Assembly (NCBI RefSeq): GCF_000455325.1
Contig: NZ_HG322952.1
Coordinates: 1,140,558-1,204,557 of the forward strand
Direction: 5' to 3'
Length of the DNA: 64,000 nucleotides
DNA from: Mycolicibacterium septicum DSM 44393
GTDB taxonomy: Bacteria > Actinomycetota > Actinomycetes > Mycobacteriales > Mycobacteriaceae
In this document: positions 27,194-34,868 of the stretch, one piece after another
How the letters are laid out: each line of letters starts with the position of its first letter
How positions within the stretch are numbered: the stretch's first letter is position 1
Notes under the pieces: generated by a model
Databases searched by the model: none
What the model was told of the DNA's origin: nothing
What the model saw: only the letters and a program-made list of their open reading frames with translations
Program-made: the position numbers and the translations under genes

Positions 27194-27973
27194 GTGAGCG
27201 GTATGCCATTCATCGAGCACGAGCGCGGGCGCGCCTACTACCGGCACTGGGCCGCGGCGGAACCCCGCGCAGCCGTCGTCTTCCTGCACGGGTTCGGTGA
27301 ACACACCGGCGTCTACCACCGGTACGGTTTCGCGCTCAATGCCGCGGGCATCGACCTGTGGGCGGTCGATCAGTTCGGGCACGGACTGACGCCGGGCACC
27401 CGGGGTGACTTCGGCAGCATCGAGGACAGTTCAGCACTGGCCGAGGCACTGACCACCCTCGCCGAGCAGGAGAGCGCCGGCATACCCCTGGTGGCACAAG
27501 GGCATTCGTTCGGCTCGGTGGTGACCCTGTTCCGGCTGCTCGGTGCACCCGACCGGTACCGGGCGGGCATCATCTCCGGCGCCCCGTTGGTTCCGATCCC
27601 CGAGATGCTCGATACGGACACCGAATTGGACCTGGACCCGAACTGGCTCTCGTCCGACCCGTTCTACCTGGACGCCCTGGAGAACGATCCACTGGCCTTC
27701 GTCGACGCCGACGGGGCCGCCCTCACCCGCGAACTGGACCGGGCCTGGGACCGGTTCGGTGCCGAGCTGCCCAAGCTCACGGTGCCGACCCTGGCCCTGC
27801 ACGGTTCGGCCGACGTCATCGCCCCGGCCGGTGCGGTGAAGGCCTATTCCGAACAGATAGAAGCGTTGCGGTTCAAGGAGTTTCCGGGCGGCCGCCACGA
27901 CATCCTCAACGAGGATGTGCACCGCGAGGTCGCCGCCGACATCATCGATTTCGTCGACGCGCAGATCGGCTAG
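27194..27973 (+). CDS. Alpha/beta hydrolase, monoacylglycerol lipase-like
   Basis: A 259-residue serine hydrolase. VVFLHGFGEHTGVY near the start, AVDQFGHGLTPGTRGDFG, the nucleophile elbow GHSFGS, the acid in HGSADVIAP and the final His in PGGRHDILNE form the lysophospholipase/monoglyceride lipase layout. GTG 27194 is used; ATG 27203 is equally possible, with no clear ribosome-binding site for either. It follows the LysR gene by 44 bases but has no obvious link to ketone bodies. Its TAG stop shares a CTAG with the convergent TetR gene. Confidence 0.82.
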   Translation: MSGMPFIEHERGRAYYRHWAAAEPRAAVVFLHGFGEHTGVYHRYGFALNAAGIDLWAVDQFGHGLTPGTRGDFGSIEDSSALAEALTTLAEQESAGIPLVAQGHSFGSVVTLFRLLGAPDRYRAGIISGAPLVPIPEMLDTDTELDLDPNWLSSDPFYLDALENDPLAFVDADGAALTRELDRAWDRFGAELPKLTVPTLALHGSADVIAPAGAVKAYSEQIEALRFKEFPGGRHDILNEDVHREVAADIIDFVDAQIG

Positions 27974-28554
27974 CGCCCGGCCTCATACCCCGCCGTGAGC
28001 CAGTAGACGGTCCGGTCGAGGCTGGGGAGGATCTCGGTGATGGCGATCTCGCCCGCGGTGAAGCGGCCGACCAGGCCGAAGACCAGGTTCATCAGGATGT
28101 TGTCGAGGTCGTGGACGAACGTCTCGTCGACCCCGGACAGGATCGACAGGCCCGCGGGCACCACGGCGTCGAGGCCGCGGCGCACCAGGCGGTCCCCGCC
28201 CGGCGCCGCCCGGACCCGCGAGTAGGCCCTGAGCATGTCGGGGTGTTTCTCCCACGGCTCGAAGATGGTGCGGAACATCCGCATCAGCGCCTCGTACAGC
28301 GACTCGTCGGGCTCACGCACCTGCCCTGCCACTCCCGAGTACCGGTTCTCGGCCATCCAGGAATCCAGCGCGGCCAGGATCAACTCGTCGCGGGTGGCGT
28401 AGCGCTTGTAGATCGTGGCCAGTGAGGTCTTGGCCCGGCGCGCCACCTCACGCAGCTGCACCGCGTCATAGCCCTCGGTCTCGAGGAGGTCCACCACGAT
28501 GTCGAGGATCCGATCACGCTCTTCGGTCACTGTCTCAGTCACTGTCGAAAACAC
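27970..28554 (-). CDS. TetR-family regulator of the SDR/aldehyde dehydrogenase operon
   Basis: A 194-residue TetR protein. The helix-turn-helix spans about residues 12-58, with REVARRAKTSLATIYKRYATRDELI as the recognition region (in parts: TSLATIYKRYATRDEL). It is divergent from the SDR operon at 28629-32429, and two perfect palindromes sit in the 74-base gap between them, so repression of that operon is likely. Ligand unknown, perhaps an alcohol or CoA ester. Confidence 0.88.
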   Translation of the reverse strand: MFSTVTETVTEERDRILDIVVDLLETEGYDAVQLREVARRAKTSLATIYKRYATRDELILAALDSWMAENRYSGVAGQVREPDESLYEALMRMFRTIFEPWEKHPDMLRAYSRVRAAPGGDRLVRRGLDAVVPAGLSILSGVDETFVHDLDNILMNLVFGLVGRFTAGEIAITEILPSLDRTVYWLTAGYEAGR

Positions 28555-28569
28555 CCTTGCCGCCGGAGA

Positions 28570-28582
28570 GTAACCACGTTAC
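28570..28582. promoter_or_regulatory. TetR operator 1 (GTAAC-CAC-GTTAC)
   Basis: A perfect 13-bp palindrome centred at 28576, in the gap between the TetR gene and the SDR operon. The core GTAAC-n3-GTTAC is the same as in the second site 22 bp away. Confidence 0.7.
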
Positions 28583-28588
28583 CGTACC

Positions 28589-28607
28589 GCTGTAACACGG
28601 TTACAGC
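28589..28607. promoter_or_regulatory. TetR operator 2 (GCTGTAAC-ACG-GTTACAGC)
   Basis: A perfect 19-bp palindrome centred at 28598. The centres of the two sites are 22 bp apart, two helical turns, so two dimers could bind on the same DNA face and block transcription in both directions. Confidence 0.75.
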
Positions 28608-28628
28608 TATTCGGCGGAGCGAGGATCA

Positions 28629-29459
28629 ATGGGAAATCTGGACGGAAAAGTCGCCTTCATCACCGGGGTGGCCCGAGGTCAGGGCCGCAGTCACGCGGTG
28701 ACGCTCGCCGCCGAGGGCGCGGCCATCATCGGCGTGGACATCTGCGAAGACATCCCATCCAACGGCTATCCGATGGCAAGCCGCGACGAGCTCGACGAGA
28801 CGGTCGCCCTCGTGGAGGCCGCGGGCGGCAAGATGGTCGCCGCCGTCGCCGACGTCCGCGATTTCCACGCGCTCAAGGCGGCACTCGACGCGGGTGTCGA
28901 ACAGTTCGGCCGCCTGGACATCGTGCTCGCCAACGCAGGCATCGCGACCATGGCCTTCCGCGAGCTGACCATCGAAGAAGACCTCGAGATGTGGACCGAC
29001 GTGCTCGACGTCAACCTCGTCGGCTCGTTCCACACGGCCAAGGCCGCGATCCCCCACCTGATCGAGGGCGGACGCGGCGGATCGATCGTCTTCACCAGTT
29101 CGACCGCGGGGCTTCGCGGCTTCGGCGGTCTGCAGGGCGGTGGCCTGGGCTACGCCGCATCCAAGCACGGCATCGTCGGGCTGATGCGCACGCTGTCCAA
29201 TGCCCTTGCCCCGCACAGCATCCGGGTCAACACGGTGCATCCCACCGCGGTCAACACCATGATGGCGATCAACCCGGCGATGACGGCGTTCCTGGAAAAC
29301 TACCCCGACGGCGGTGTGCACCTGCAGAACCCGATGCCGGTATCCATGCTGGAGCCGCAGGACATCAGCGCGACCATCAGTTACCTGGTGTCCGACGCTG
29401 GCCGCTACGTCACCGGGGTCACCCTCCCCGTCGACGCCGGCTTCACCAACAAGCTATGA
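28629..29459 (+). CDS. Mycofactocin-coupled SDR oxidoreductase
   Basis: A 276-residue SDR. The cofactor segment ITGVARGQGRSHAVTLAAEG, the insertion near DICEDIPSNGYPMASRDELDET (recognisable by YPMASRDELDET), and Tyr175/Lys179 in YAASK are the marks of the mycofactocin-dependent SDR subfamily (carveol-dehydrogenase-like), whose NAD(H) is held in place and reoxidised through mycofactocin. First gene of an operon with a second SDR, a CMD protein and an aldehyde dehydrogenase, controlled by the TetR palindromes just upstream. Substrate: probably a secondary or primary alcohol. Confidence 0.85.
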   Translation: MGNLDGKVAFITGVARGQGRSHAVTLAAEGAAIIGVDICEDIPSNGYPMASRDELDETVALVEAAGGKMVAAVADVRDFHALKAALDAGVEQFGRLDIVLANAGIATMAFRELTIEEDLEMWTDVLDVNLVGSFHTAKAAIPHLIEGGRGGSIVFTSSTAGLRGFGGLQGGGLGYAASKHGIVGLMRTLSNALAPHSIRVNTVHPTAVNTMMAINPAMTAFLENYPDGGVHLQNPMPVSMLEPQDISATISYLVSDAGRYVTGVTLPVDAGFTNKL

Positions 29460-30259
29460 GCGGGCGGGTCACCGGCAAGCGCGTGCTGATCACCGGCGCA
29501 GCACGCGGCATGGGCCGAAGCCACGCGGTACGCCTCGCCGAGGAAGGCGCCGATCTGATCCTCGTCGACATCTGCGAATCGCTGCCAGAGGTGGAGTATC
29601 CGCTGGCCACCCGCGACGATCTGGACGAAACCGCCCGCCTCGTCACGGAACTCGGCCGTCAGGCCCTGACCTATGTGGTCGACGTGCGCGACGGTGCGGC
29701 ATTGAGCGCCGCGGTCGCCGAGGGGGTGGCAGAGCTCGGCGGCCTGGACGCCTCCGTTGCCAACGCCGGGGTCCTGACCGCGGGCACCTGGGACACCACC
29801 ACCGCGGAGCAGTGGCGCACGGTCGTGGACGTGAACCTGATCGGCACCTGGAACACCTGCGCGGCCGCACTGCCCCATCTGGTGGAACGCGGCGGCAGCC
29901 TGATCAACGTCAGTTCGGTGGCGGGACTCAAGGGCTCACCGCTGCACACGCCCTACACGGCGTCCAAACACGGCGTGGTCGGCCTCAGCCGCGCCCTGGC
30001 CAATGAGCTTGCCGCGGTCAACGTTCGGGTCAACACCGTGCATCCCACCGGAGTCGCCACCGGACTTCGTCCCGACAGTCTGCACACCCTGCTCCACGAG
30101 ACCCGCCAAGACCTGGGGCCGATCTTCCAGAATGCGCTGCCGATCCAGATGACCGAGGCGCTGGACATCAGCAATGCGGTGCTGTTCCTGATCTCCGACG
30201 AAGCCCGGCACGTCACCGGCCTGGAGTTCAAGGTCGATGCCGGGGTGACGATCCGATGA
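29456..30259 (+). CDS. Second mycofactocin-type SDR oxidoreductase
   Basis: A 267-residue paralogue of the preceding gene, sharing ITGAARGMGRSHAVRLAEEG, YPLATRDDLDETARLV, the YTASK active site and the ending GLEFKVDAGVT. The start ATG overlaps the previous stop (ATGA). The two SDRs are clearly homologous but well diverged, so they probably handle successive or stereochemically different alcohol steps rather than being redundant. The long frame that starts upstream inside the first SDR is spurious. Confidence 0.85.
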   Translation: MSGRVTGKRVLITGAARGMGRSHAVRLAEEGADLILVDICESLPEVEYPLATRDDLDETARLVTELGRQALTYVVDVRDGAALSAAVAEGVAELGGLDASVANAGVLTAGTWDTTTAEQWRTVVDVNLIGTWNTCAAALPHLVERGGSLINVSSVAGLKGSPLHTPYTASKHGVVGLSRALANELAAVNVRVNTVHPTGVATGLRPDSLHTLLHETRQDLGPIFQNALPIQMTEALDISNAVLFLISDEARHVTGLEFKVDAGVTIR

Positions 30260-31056
30260 CCGCATCCGATACCCGGACCGAGCGCGGAAGGCGCGAGTTC
30301 GCCGAGGTGATGACGTTCGCGGCGCCGTCGGAGGATGCCAGCCCGGCGACCACCAACCTCATCGACTTCGTGTTCGCCGAGGTGTGGCCGCGCACCGCCT
30401 TGACCCGCCGGGACCGGCGATTCGTCACCCTGCCGTGTGTCGCGGCGGCCGACGCCGAAGGTCCGTTGCGTGACCACGTATACGCCGCACTCAACAGCGG
30501 TGATGTGTCCATCGTCGAAATGCGGGAAACCGTCCTGCATTTCGCGGTGTACGCCGGGTGGCCCAAGGCATCCCGGTTCAACATCATGGTCGACGAGCAG
30601 TGGGACCGCATCCACCGCGAGCGCGGCCTGACACCACCCGCACCGGAGCCGCTCCTGCCGCTGCCCACACCGAGCGATCCGGAGGAACGACTGGTCTGCG
30701 GGGAGCAGTCCTTCCGAGACATCAACTGCATTCCCTTCGCCCCGACCCGCGACAACCCGTACTCCGGGGCAGGCATCCTCAACTTCGTGTTCGGGGAGAT
30801 GTGGCTGCGCCCCGGACTCGGCATGAAGGAACGGCGCCTGGTCACGGTGGCCTGCGTGGCGTTTCAGGATGCGCCGCTGCCGATCCTGAGCCACGTCTAT
30901 GCCGCGCTCAAGAGCCGTGATGTCTCGTTCGAGGAAATGGACGAGCTGGCACTGCATTTCGCGGCCTACTACGGATGGCCCAAGGCGGCGAACCTCAACC
31001 AGGTGATCGGCGAACAGAAGCAGCGGGTGCTTGCCGAGTGGGAAGCCGAGGCATGA
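30256..31056 (+). CDS. Tandem carboxymuconolactone decarboxylase-like protein
   Basis: A 266-residue protein made of two CMD-like repeats. Repeat 1 (about 30-112) reads FVFAEVWPRTALTRRDRRFV ... HVYAALNSGDVS ... HFAVYAGWPKA; repeat 2 (about 160-245) reads FVFGEMWLRPGLGMKERRLV ... HVYAALKSRDVS ... HFAAYYGWPKA. The Cys-x-x-Cys of AhpD-type members is absent in both. Single-domain family members pair to form the active site, so an internal duplication may make a pseudo-dimer. Its place between SDR and aldehyde dehydrogenase genes suggests a lactone/enol step, but the reaction is unknown. Confidence 0.82.
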   Translation: MTASDTRTERGRREFAEVMTFAAPSEDASPATTNLIDFVFAEVWPRTALTRRDRRFVTLPCVAAADAEGPLRDHVYAALNSGDVSIVEMRETVLHFAVYAGWPKASRFNIMVDEQWDRIHRERGLTPPAPEPLLPLPTPSDPEERLVCGEQSFRDINCIPFAPTRDNPYSGAGILNFVFGEMWLRPGLGMKERRLVTVACVAFQDAPLPILSHVYAALKSRDVSFEEMDELALHFAAYYGWPKAANLNQVIGEQKQRVLAEWEAEA

Positions 31057-32429
31057 CCTTCGAGCACATCTACCCGGCCACCGGCCGGCCGAACGGAACC
31101 GTGTCCCTGGCCGGGCCCGCCGAGATCGACAACGCCGTCGCGGCGGCGGCCAAAGCGCAGCGGGAATGGGTCTCGCTCACCGTCGACCGCCGCCGGGACC
31201 TGCTGATCGACCTGGCCGACGTGGTGCACGAGCACCTCGACGAGCTCGCGAAACTCAATGTGGCCGACTACGCGGTGCCGATCTCGTTCGCCGGAACCGC
31301 ACTGCTCCTCGAGCGGTTCCTGCGGCATTTCGCGGGTTACGCCGACAAACCGCACGGGGTGACGACCCCGGTCAACGGGTCGTTCGACATCAACCTCGTC
31401 GAGCGCGAGCCGTATGGCGTCGTCGGCGTCATCACGCCATGGAACGGCGCCCTGGTCGTCACGGGATCGTGTGTCGCCCCGGCGCTGGCCGCAGGCAACG
31501 CCGTCGTCCTCAAGCCTTCCGAGCTCGCACCGTTCGCGGCGCTGCGTTTCGGAGAGCTGTGCGTGGAGGCGGGATTGCCCGAGGGGCTGGTGACCGTCGT
31601 CCCCGCCGACGCCGAGGGCGGCGACGCCCTGGTGCGCCATCCGGGTATCGGCAAGATCGCCTTCACCGGGGGCGGCGCGACCGCGCGCGAGGTATTACAA
31701 GCCGCCGCAACGAATCTGACGCCGGTGGTCACCGAGCTGGGCGGCAAGTCCGCCAACCTCATCTTCGCCGACGCCGATCTCGACCTCGCTGCCACGTTGT
31801 CGGCGCACCAGGGCCCGCTCATGCAATCGGGGCAGAGCTGCGCGTGTGCGAGCCGGATACTCGTCCACGACGGGGTGTACGACGAATTCCTGGAGAAGTT
31901 CCTCGGCGTGATAGGCGCGGCCCGCATCGGTGACCCGATGGATCCCGCGACGACGTTCGGACCGGTGATCAGCCAGGCCGCGGCCGACCGGATCCTGGCC
32001 GCGGTCGACACCGCCGTGGCCGGCGGTTCGGGCGAATTGTTGTTGGGCGGCAAGCGGATCGACGGCGACGGCTACTACGTCGAGCCGACCGTGTTCGGCG
32101 GCGTGGACAACGCCTCGGAACTCGCGCAGCTGGAGACGTTCGGGCCGGTGGTCTCGGTGATGAGATTCCGCGACGAGGACGAGGCCGTGCGGATCGCCAA
32201 CGACACCCCGTACGGCCTGAACGCGTTCGTCCAGACGACGGACCTCAACCGCGCGCACCGAGTTGCCCGCCGGCTCGAATCCGGATCGGTGTGGATCAAC
32301 CAGTTCAGCGACATCTCCCCACAGGGCCCCTACGGCGGCTACAAGCAGAGCGGTTCGGGCCGCACCGGCGGTGTCGAGGGCCTCAACGAGTTCCAGCAGG
32401 TGAAGAACATCCGGATCGCTGTGCGCTGA
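31053..32429 (+). CDS. Aldehyde dehydrogenase
   Basis: A 458-residue NAD(P)-dependent aldehyde dehydrogenase. ITPWNGALVVT, KPSELAPFAAL, FTGGGATAREV, catalytic Glu228 (VTELGGKSAN) and nucleophile Cys263 (QSGQSCACASRIL) are in the right order. The start ATG 31053 overlaps the CMD gene by four bases. As the last gene of the operon it would convert the aldehyde made by the SDRs to an acid. It is about 20-40 residues shorter than many family members at the N-terminus. Confidence 0.9.
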   Translation: MTFEHIYPATGRPNGTVSLAGPAEIDNAVAAAAKAQREWVSLTVDRRRDLLIDLADVVHEHLDELAKLNVADYAVPISFAGTALLLERFLRHFAGYADKPHGVTTPVNGSFDINLVEREPYGVVGVITPWNGALVVTGSCVAPALAAGNAVVLKPSELAPFAALRFGELCVEAGLPEGLVTVVPADAEGGDALVRHPGIGKIAFTGGGATAREVLQAAATNLTPVVTELGGKSANLIFADADLDLAATLSAHQGPLMQSGQSCACASRILVHDGVYDEFLEKFLGVIGAARIGDPMDPATTFGPVISQAAADRILAAVDTAVAGGSGELLLGGKRIDGDGYYVEPTVFGGVDNASELAQLETFGPVVSVMRFRDEDEAVRIANDTPYGLNAFVQTTDLNRAHRVARRLESGSVWINQFSDISPQGPYGGYKQSGSGRTGGVEGLNEFQQVKNIRIAVR

Positions 32430-32476
32430 TTTCCCGGCTCCGGTTGACGTGAGCCAGACAACACTCCACAATAACC

Positions 32477-32511
32477 GTCATGTTCGGTCAGAAATCCACA
32501 TTGACGGTCAA
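32477..32511. promoter_or_regulatory. DeoR-type operator upstream of the regulator gene
   Basis: GTCA half-sites lie at 32477, 32487 and 32507, all in 10-bp phase; the last is part of a perfect TTGAC-G-GTCAA palindrome (32501-32511) directly before the GTG start at 32514. The arrangement GTCA-n6-GTCAGAAA (32477-32494) is repeated before the permease gene. Confidence 0.6.
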
Positions 32512-32513
32512 CC

Positions 32514-33293
32514 GTGCTGCCGGTTGAGCGTCATGAGGCGATCGTCGATGCGGTAGGCACCGCGCAGGCGGTCAGCACGGACGAACTCGTCCGCCGCCTC
32601 GGGGTATCGGCCGAGACCGTGCGCCGCGACCTGGCCTTTCTCGAAGAGCGCGGAGCATTGCGCCGGGTTCACGGCGGCGCCGCCGCGGTGGCCGACCACC
32701 GCCCCATCGAGCCCTCCTACTCCGAGCGGACGATGATCCGGCACCAGGCCAAGGCTCAATTGGCCCGGGTGGCAGCGGGCCTGCTCGAGAACGGGCAGAC
32801 GGTGATCATCGACATCGGGACCACGGCCGTCGCCGTGGCCCAGGCCATCCCCCGCTCGTTCACCGGCACCGTGATCACCCCGTCGCTGCCGGTCGCGGTG
32901 GAACTGGCCGACCGCCCTGGAATCGAGCTGTTGCTGGCCGGCGGACGAGTCCGGGCAGGTGACCTGGCCTGCTCGAACGCACACACCAAGGCCTTCTTCA
33001 CCGACATCTATGCCGACATCGCCCTACTCGGGTCCGGCGGCGTGGACGCGGCAGCCGGGCTCACCGACTTCCATCTCGACGAGATCGACGTGCGCCGCAC
33101 GATCATCGCCAACAGCGCGCGCAGCTACATCCTGGCCGACTCGTCCAAGCTCGGACAGGTAGCGCCCTACCGAGTCTGCGATCTCAGCGCGGTCAACGGA
33201 CTGATCACCGACCAGAGCACCGACCTGGCCGTGGAATCGGCCTTCCAGGAGATGGGAGGTGTGGTCATGCCGGCCCGGCCGGCAAGCGCCTGA
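32514..33293 (+). CDS. DeoR/GlpR-family repressor
   Basis: A 259-residue DeoR-type regulator. The N-terminal winged helix (about 5-58) contains VSTDELVRRLGVSAETVRRDL and LRRVHGGAA, the family hallmark. The sugar-isomerase-like effector domain has DIGTTAVAVAQAI and ends in VVMPARP. The start is GTG 32514. This family binds phosphorylated sugars or polyols. With the same GTCA repeats in front of itself and the permease gene, it probably represses the permease-kinase-flavoenzyme operon at 33378-38930 in response to the kinase product (inference). Confidence 0.9.
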   Translation: MLPVERHEAIVDAVGTAQAVSTDELVRRLGVSAETVRRDLAFLEERGALRRVHGGAAAVADHRPIEPSYSERTMIRHQAKAQLARVAAGLLENGQTVIIDIGTTAVAVAQAIPRSFTGTVITPSLPVAVELADRPGIELLLAGGRVRAGDLACSNAHTKAFFTDIYADIALLGSGGVDAAAGLTDFHLDEIDVRRTIIANSARSYILADSSKLGQVAPYRVCDLSAVNGLITDQSTDLAVESAFQEMGGVVMPARPASA

Positions 33294-33300
33294 AACGGGT

Positions 33301-33326
33301 GCGGGCGACGTTGCAGCGTCGCCCGC
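33301..33326 (+). terminator. Hairpin after the DeoR gene
   Basis: GCGGGCGACG (33301-33310) and CGTCGCCCGC (33317-33326) form a perfect 10-bp stem with a 6-base loop, 8 bases after the DeoR stop. There is no U-run. It could be a terminator separating the regulator from the operon, or a partial block. Confidence 0.6.
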
Positions 33327-33350
33327 GGACCGAGCTCTTCTCCCGAAACA

Positions 33351-33368
33351 GTCAACTCCAGTCAGAAA
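33351..33368. promoter_or_regulatory. DeoR-type operator upstream of the permease gene
   Basis: GTCA (33351-33354) and GTCAGAAA (33361-33368) have the same 10-bp spacing and the same GAAA extension as the site before the regulator gene at 32477-32494. The site ends 9 bases before the permease ATG. Confidence 0.6.
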
Positions 33369-33377
33369 GCCCGATCG

Positions 33378-34868
33378 ATGACAAATTCTTCCACATCGCC
33401 GTACGGCTATACCGAGACGTTGGAACGCGGCACCGGCAAGTTCGCCTCCTTCGCCGTGGCGTTCGCGTTCGTCTCGATCGCCACCGGCATCTTCACCACC
33501 TACGGCAGCGTGCTCAACAGCTCCGGCCCGATGGGCATCTGGACCTGGCCGTTCGTCATCGTCGGACAGGTCGCGGTGGCCCTGCTGCTCGGCTCGCTGG
33601 CCGCCCGCATCCCGGTGACCGGCTACGCCTACCAGTGGGTGTCACGGCTGGCCAACCCCATCCTCGGCTGGATCACCGGCTGGATCTCCTTCACCTTCTT
33701 GGCGATCGTGGTGGTCGCGGTGGACTACACCGTCGCCGCCACCGTGGTGCCCGCACTGTTCGATTTCACCGGCACCCCGGCGACCTCATTCCTGATCACC
33801 GCCGGAGTGCTGCTGCTGCAAGCATTGCTGGTCGGGTTGTCGACCAAGTGGACCGAGCGGGTCAACAACTTCGCCGTCACCGCCGAGCTGATCGGGATGG
33901 TCGCCCTGGTGGTCCTGCTGTTCATCGTCGGCGTGATCGCGCACAAGCTCTCGGTCGGCAACCTGTTCTCCCGCGGAGATATCCCGGCCGAGGGTTATTG
34001 GAGCTTCGGCACCGCCACCTCGGTGGGCCCGTGGATGCTCGGCTTCCTGCTCGGCGCCTTCACCATCGTCGGTTTCGAGTCGGCCGCCAACCTCGCCGAA
34101 GAGACCAAGAACCCTGAAATCGTTGTGCCACGGGCAATGTGGCAGGCCGTGCTGGCCTCGGGCGTGCTCGGCTTCCTGTTCCTGCTGGTGGTGACCGCTG
34201 CTGTCAACGATCCGGCCACGCTGGCTCAGTCGGGCACCCCGATCGCCGACGTGATCCGCGACATCCTGGGCTCGTTCGTCGGCACCGCGCTGCTCATCCT
34301 GGTGGCCATCGCGATCTTCGCCTGCGGGCTGGTGATCCTGATGAGCGGCGTGCGCCTGGTCTGGGCGATGTCGCGCGATCAGCGCTTTCCGGGATGGCAG
34401 GTACTGCACAAGGTTTCACCGCGGTTCCGCACCCCGGCGAACGCCACCGTCTTCATGGCAGCCACCTCGGCCGTGATCCTCGGAATCTTCTCCACCAGCA
34501 CCGACGCGCTGTTCAAGCTGTTCTCCGCGGCGACGCTGCTCCCCGCCACCATCTACGCGATCACCGTCGCCCTCTACATCGCGACCCGCAAGAAGCTGCC
34601 CCCGAGCGCCGGCTTCAATCTGGGCCGCTGGGAGATCCCGGTTCTGGCTGTCGCGGTGGTGTGGCTGGTGTTCGTGCTCTCCCTGTTCCGCGACGCGTCC
34701 TTCAAGGATCCTTGGTTGTACGTCCTGGCAATGGTGGCCATCGGTGCCGTGTACCTCGGCTACCTGCTGGTCACCCGCGGCAAGGAGGGTCTGAAGATGC
34801 CCGAACTGGCCTCGATCGACGCCGAACTGGACCATGTCGCAGGCGATACCGAGGATGCCGTGAAATGA
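33378..34868 (+). CDS. APC-superfamily permease
   Basis: A 496-residue permease with 12 predicted helices. The N-terminal helix region (FASFAVAFAFVSIATGIFTTYGS) with its broken first helix, the GYAYQWVSRLANPILGWITG segment and the FTIVGFESAANLAEETKNPE motif in helix 6 are typical of amino-acid/polyamine/choline-type (APC) transporters. Transported compound unknown; because the operon encodes a kinase and polyol-phosphate-type flavoenzymes, an amino alcohol or similar amine is as likely as an amino acid. Stop overlaps the kinase start (ATGA). Confidence 0.88.
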   Translation: MTNSSTSPYGYTETLERGTGKFASFAVAFAFVSIATGIFTTYGSVLNSSGPMGIWTWPFVIVGQVAVALLLGSLAARIPVTGYAYQWVSRLANPILGWITGWISFTFLAIVVVAVDYTVAATVVPALFDFTGTPATSFLITAGVLLLQALLVGLSTKWTERVNNFAVTAELIGMVALVVLLFIVGVIAHKLSVGNLFSRGDIPAEGYWSFGTATSVGPWMLGFLLGAFTIVGFESAANLAEETKNPEIVVPRAMWQAVLASGVLGFLFLLVVTAAVNDPATLAQSGTPIADVIRDILGSFVGTALLILVAIAIFACGLVILMSGVRLVWAMSRDQRFPGWQVLHKVSPRFRTPANATVFMAATSAVILGIFSTSTDALFKLFSAATLLPATIYAITVALYIATRKKLPPSAGFNLGRWEIPVLAVAVVWLVFVLSLFRDASFKDPWLYVLAMVAIGAVYLGYLLVTRGKEGLKMPELASIDAELDHVAGDTEDAVK

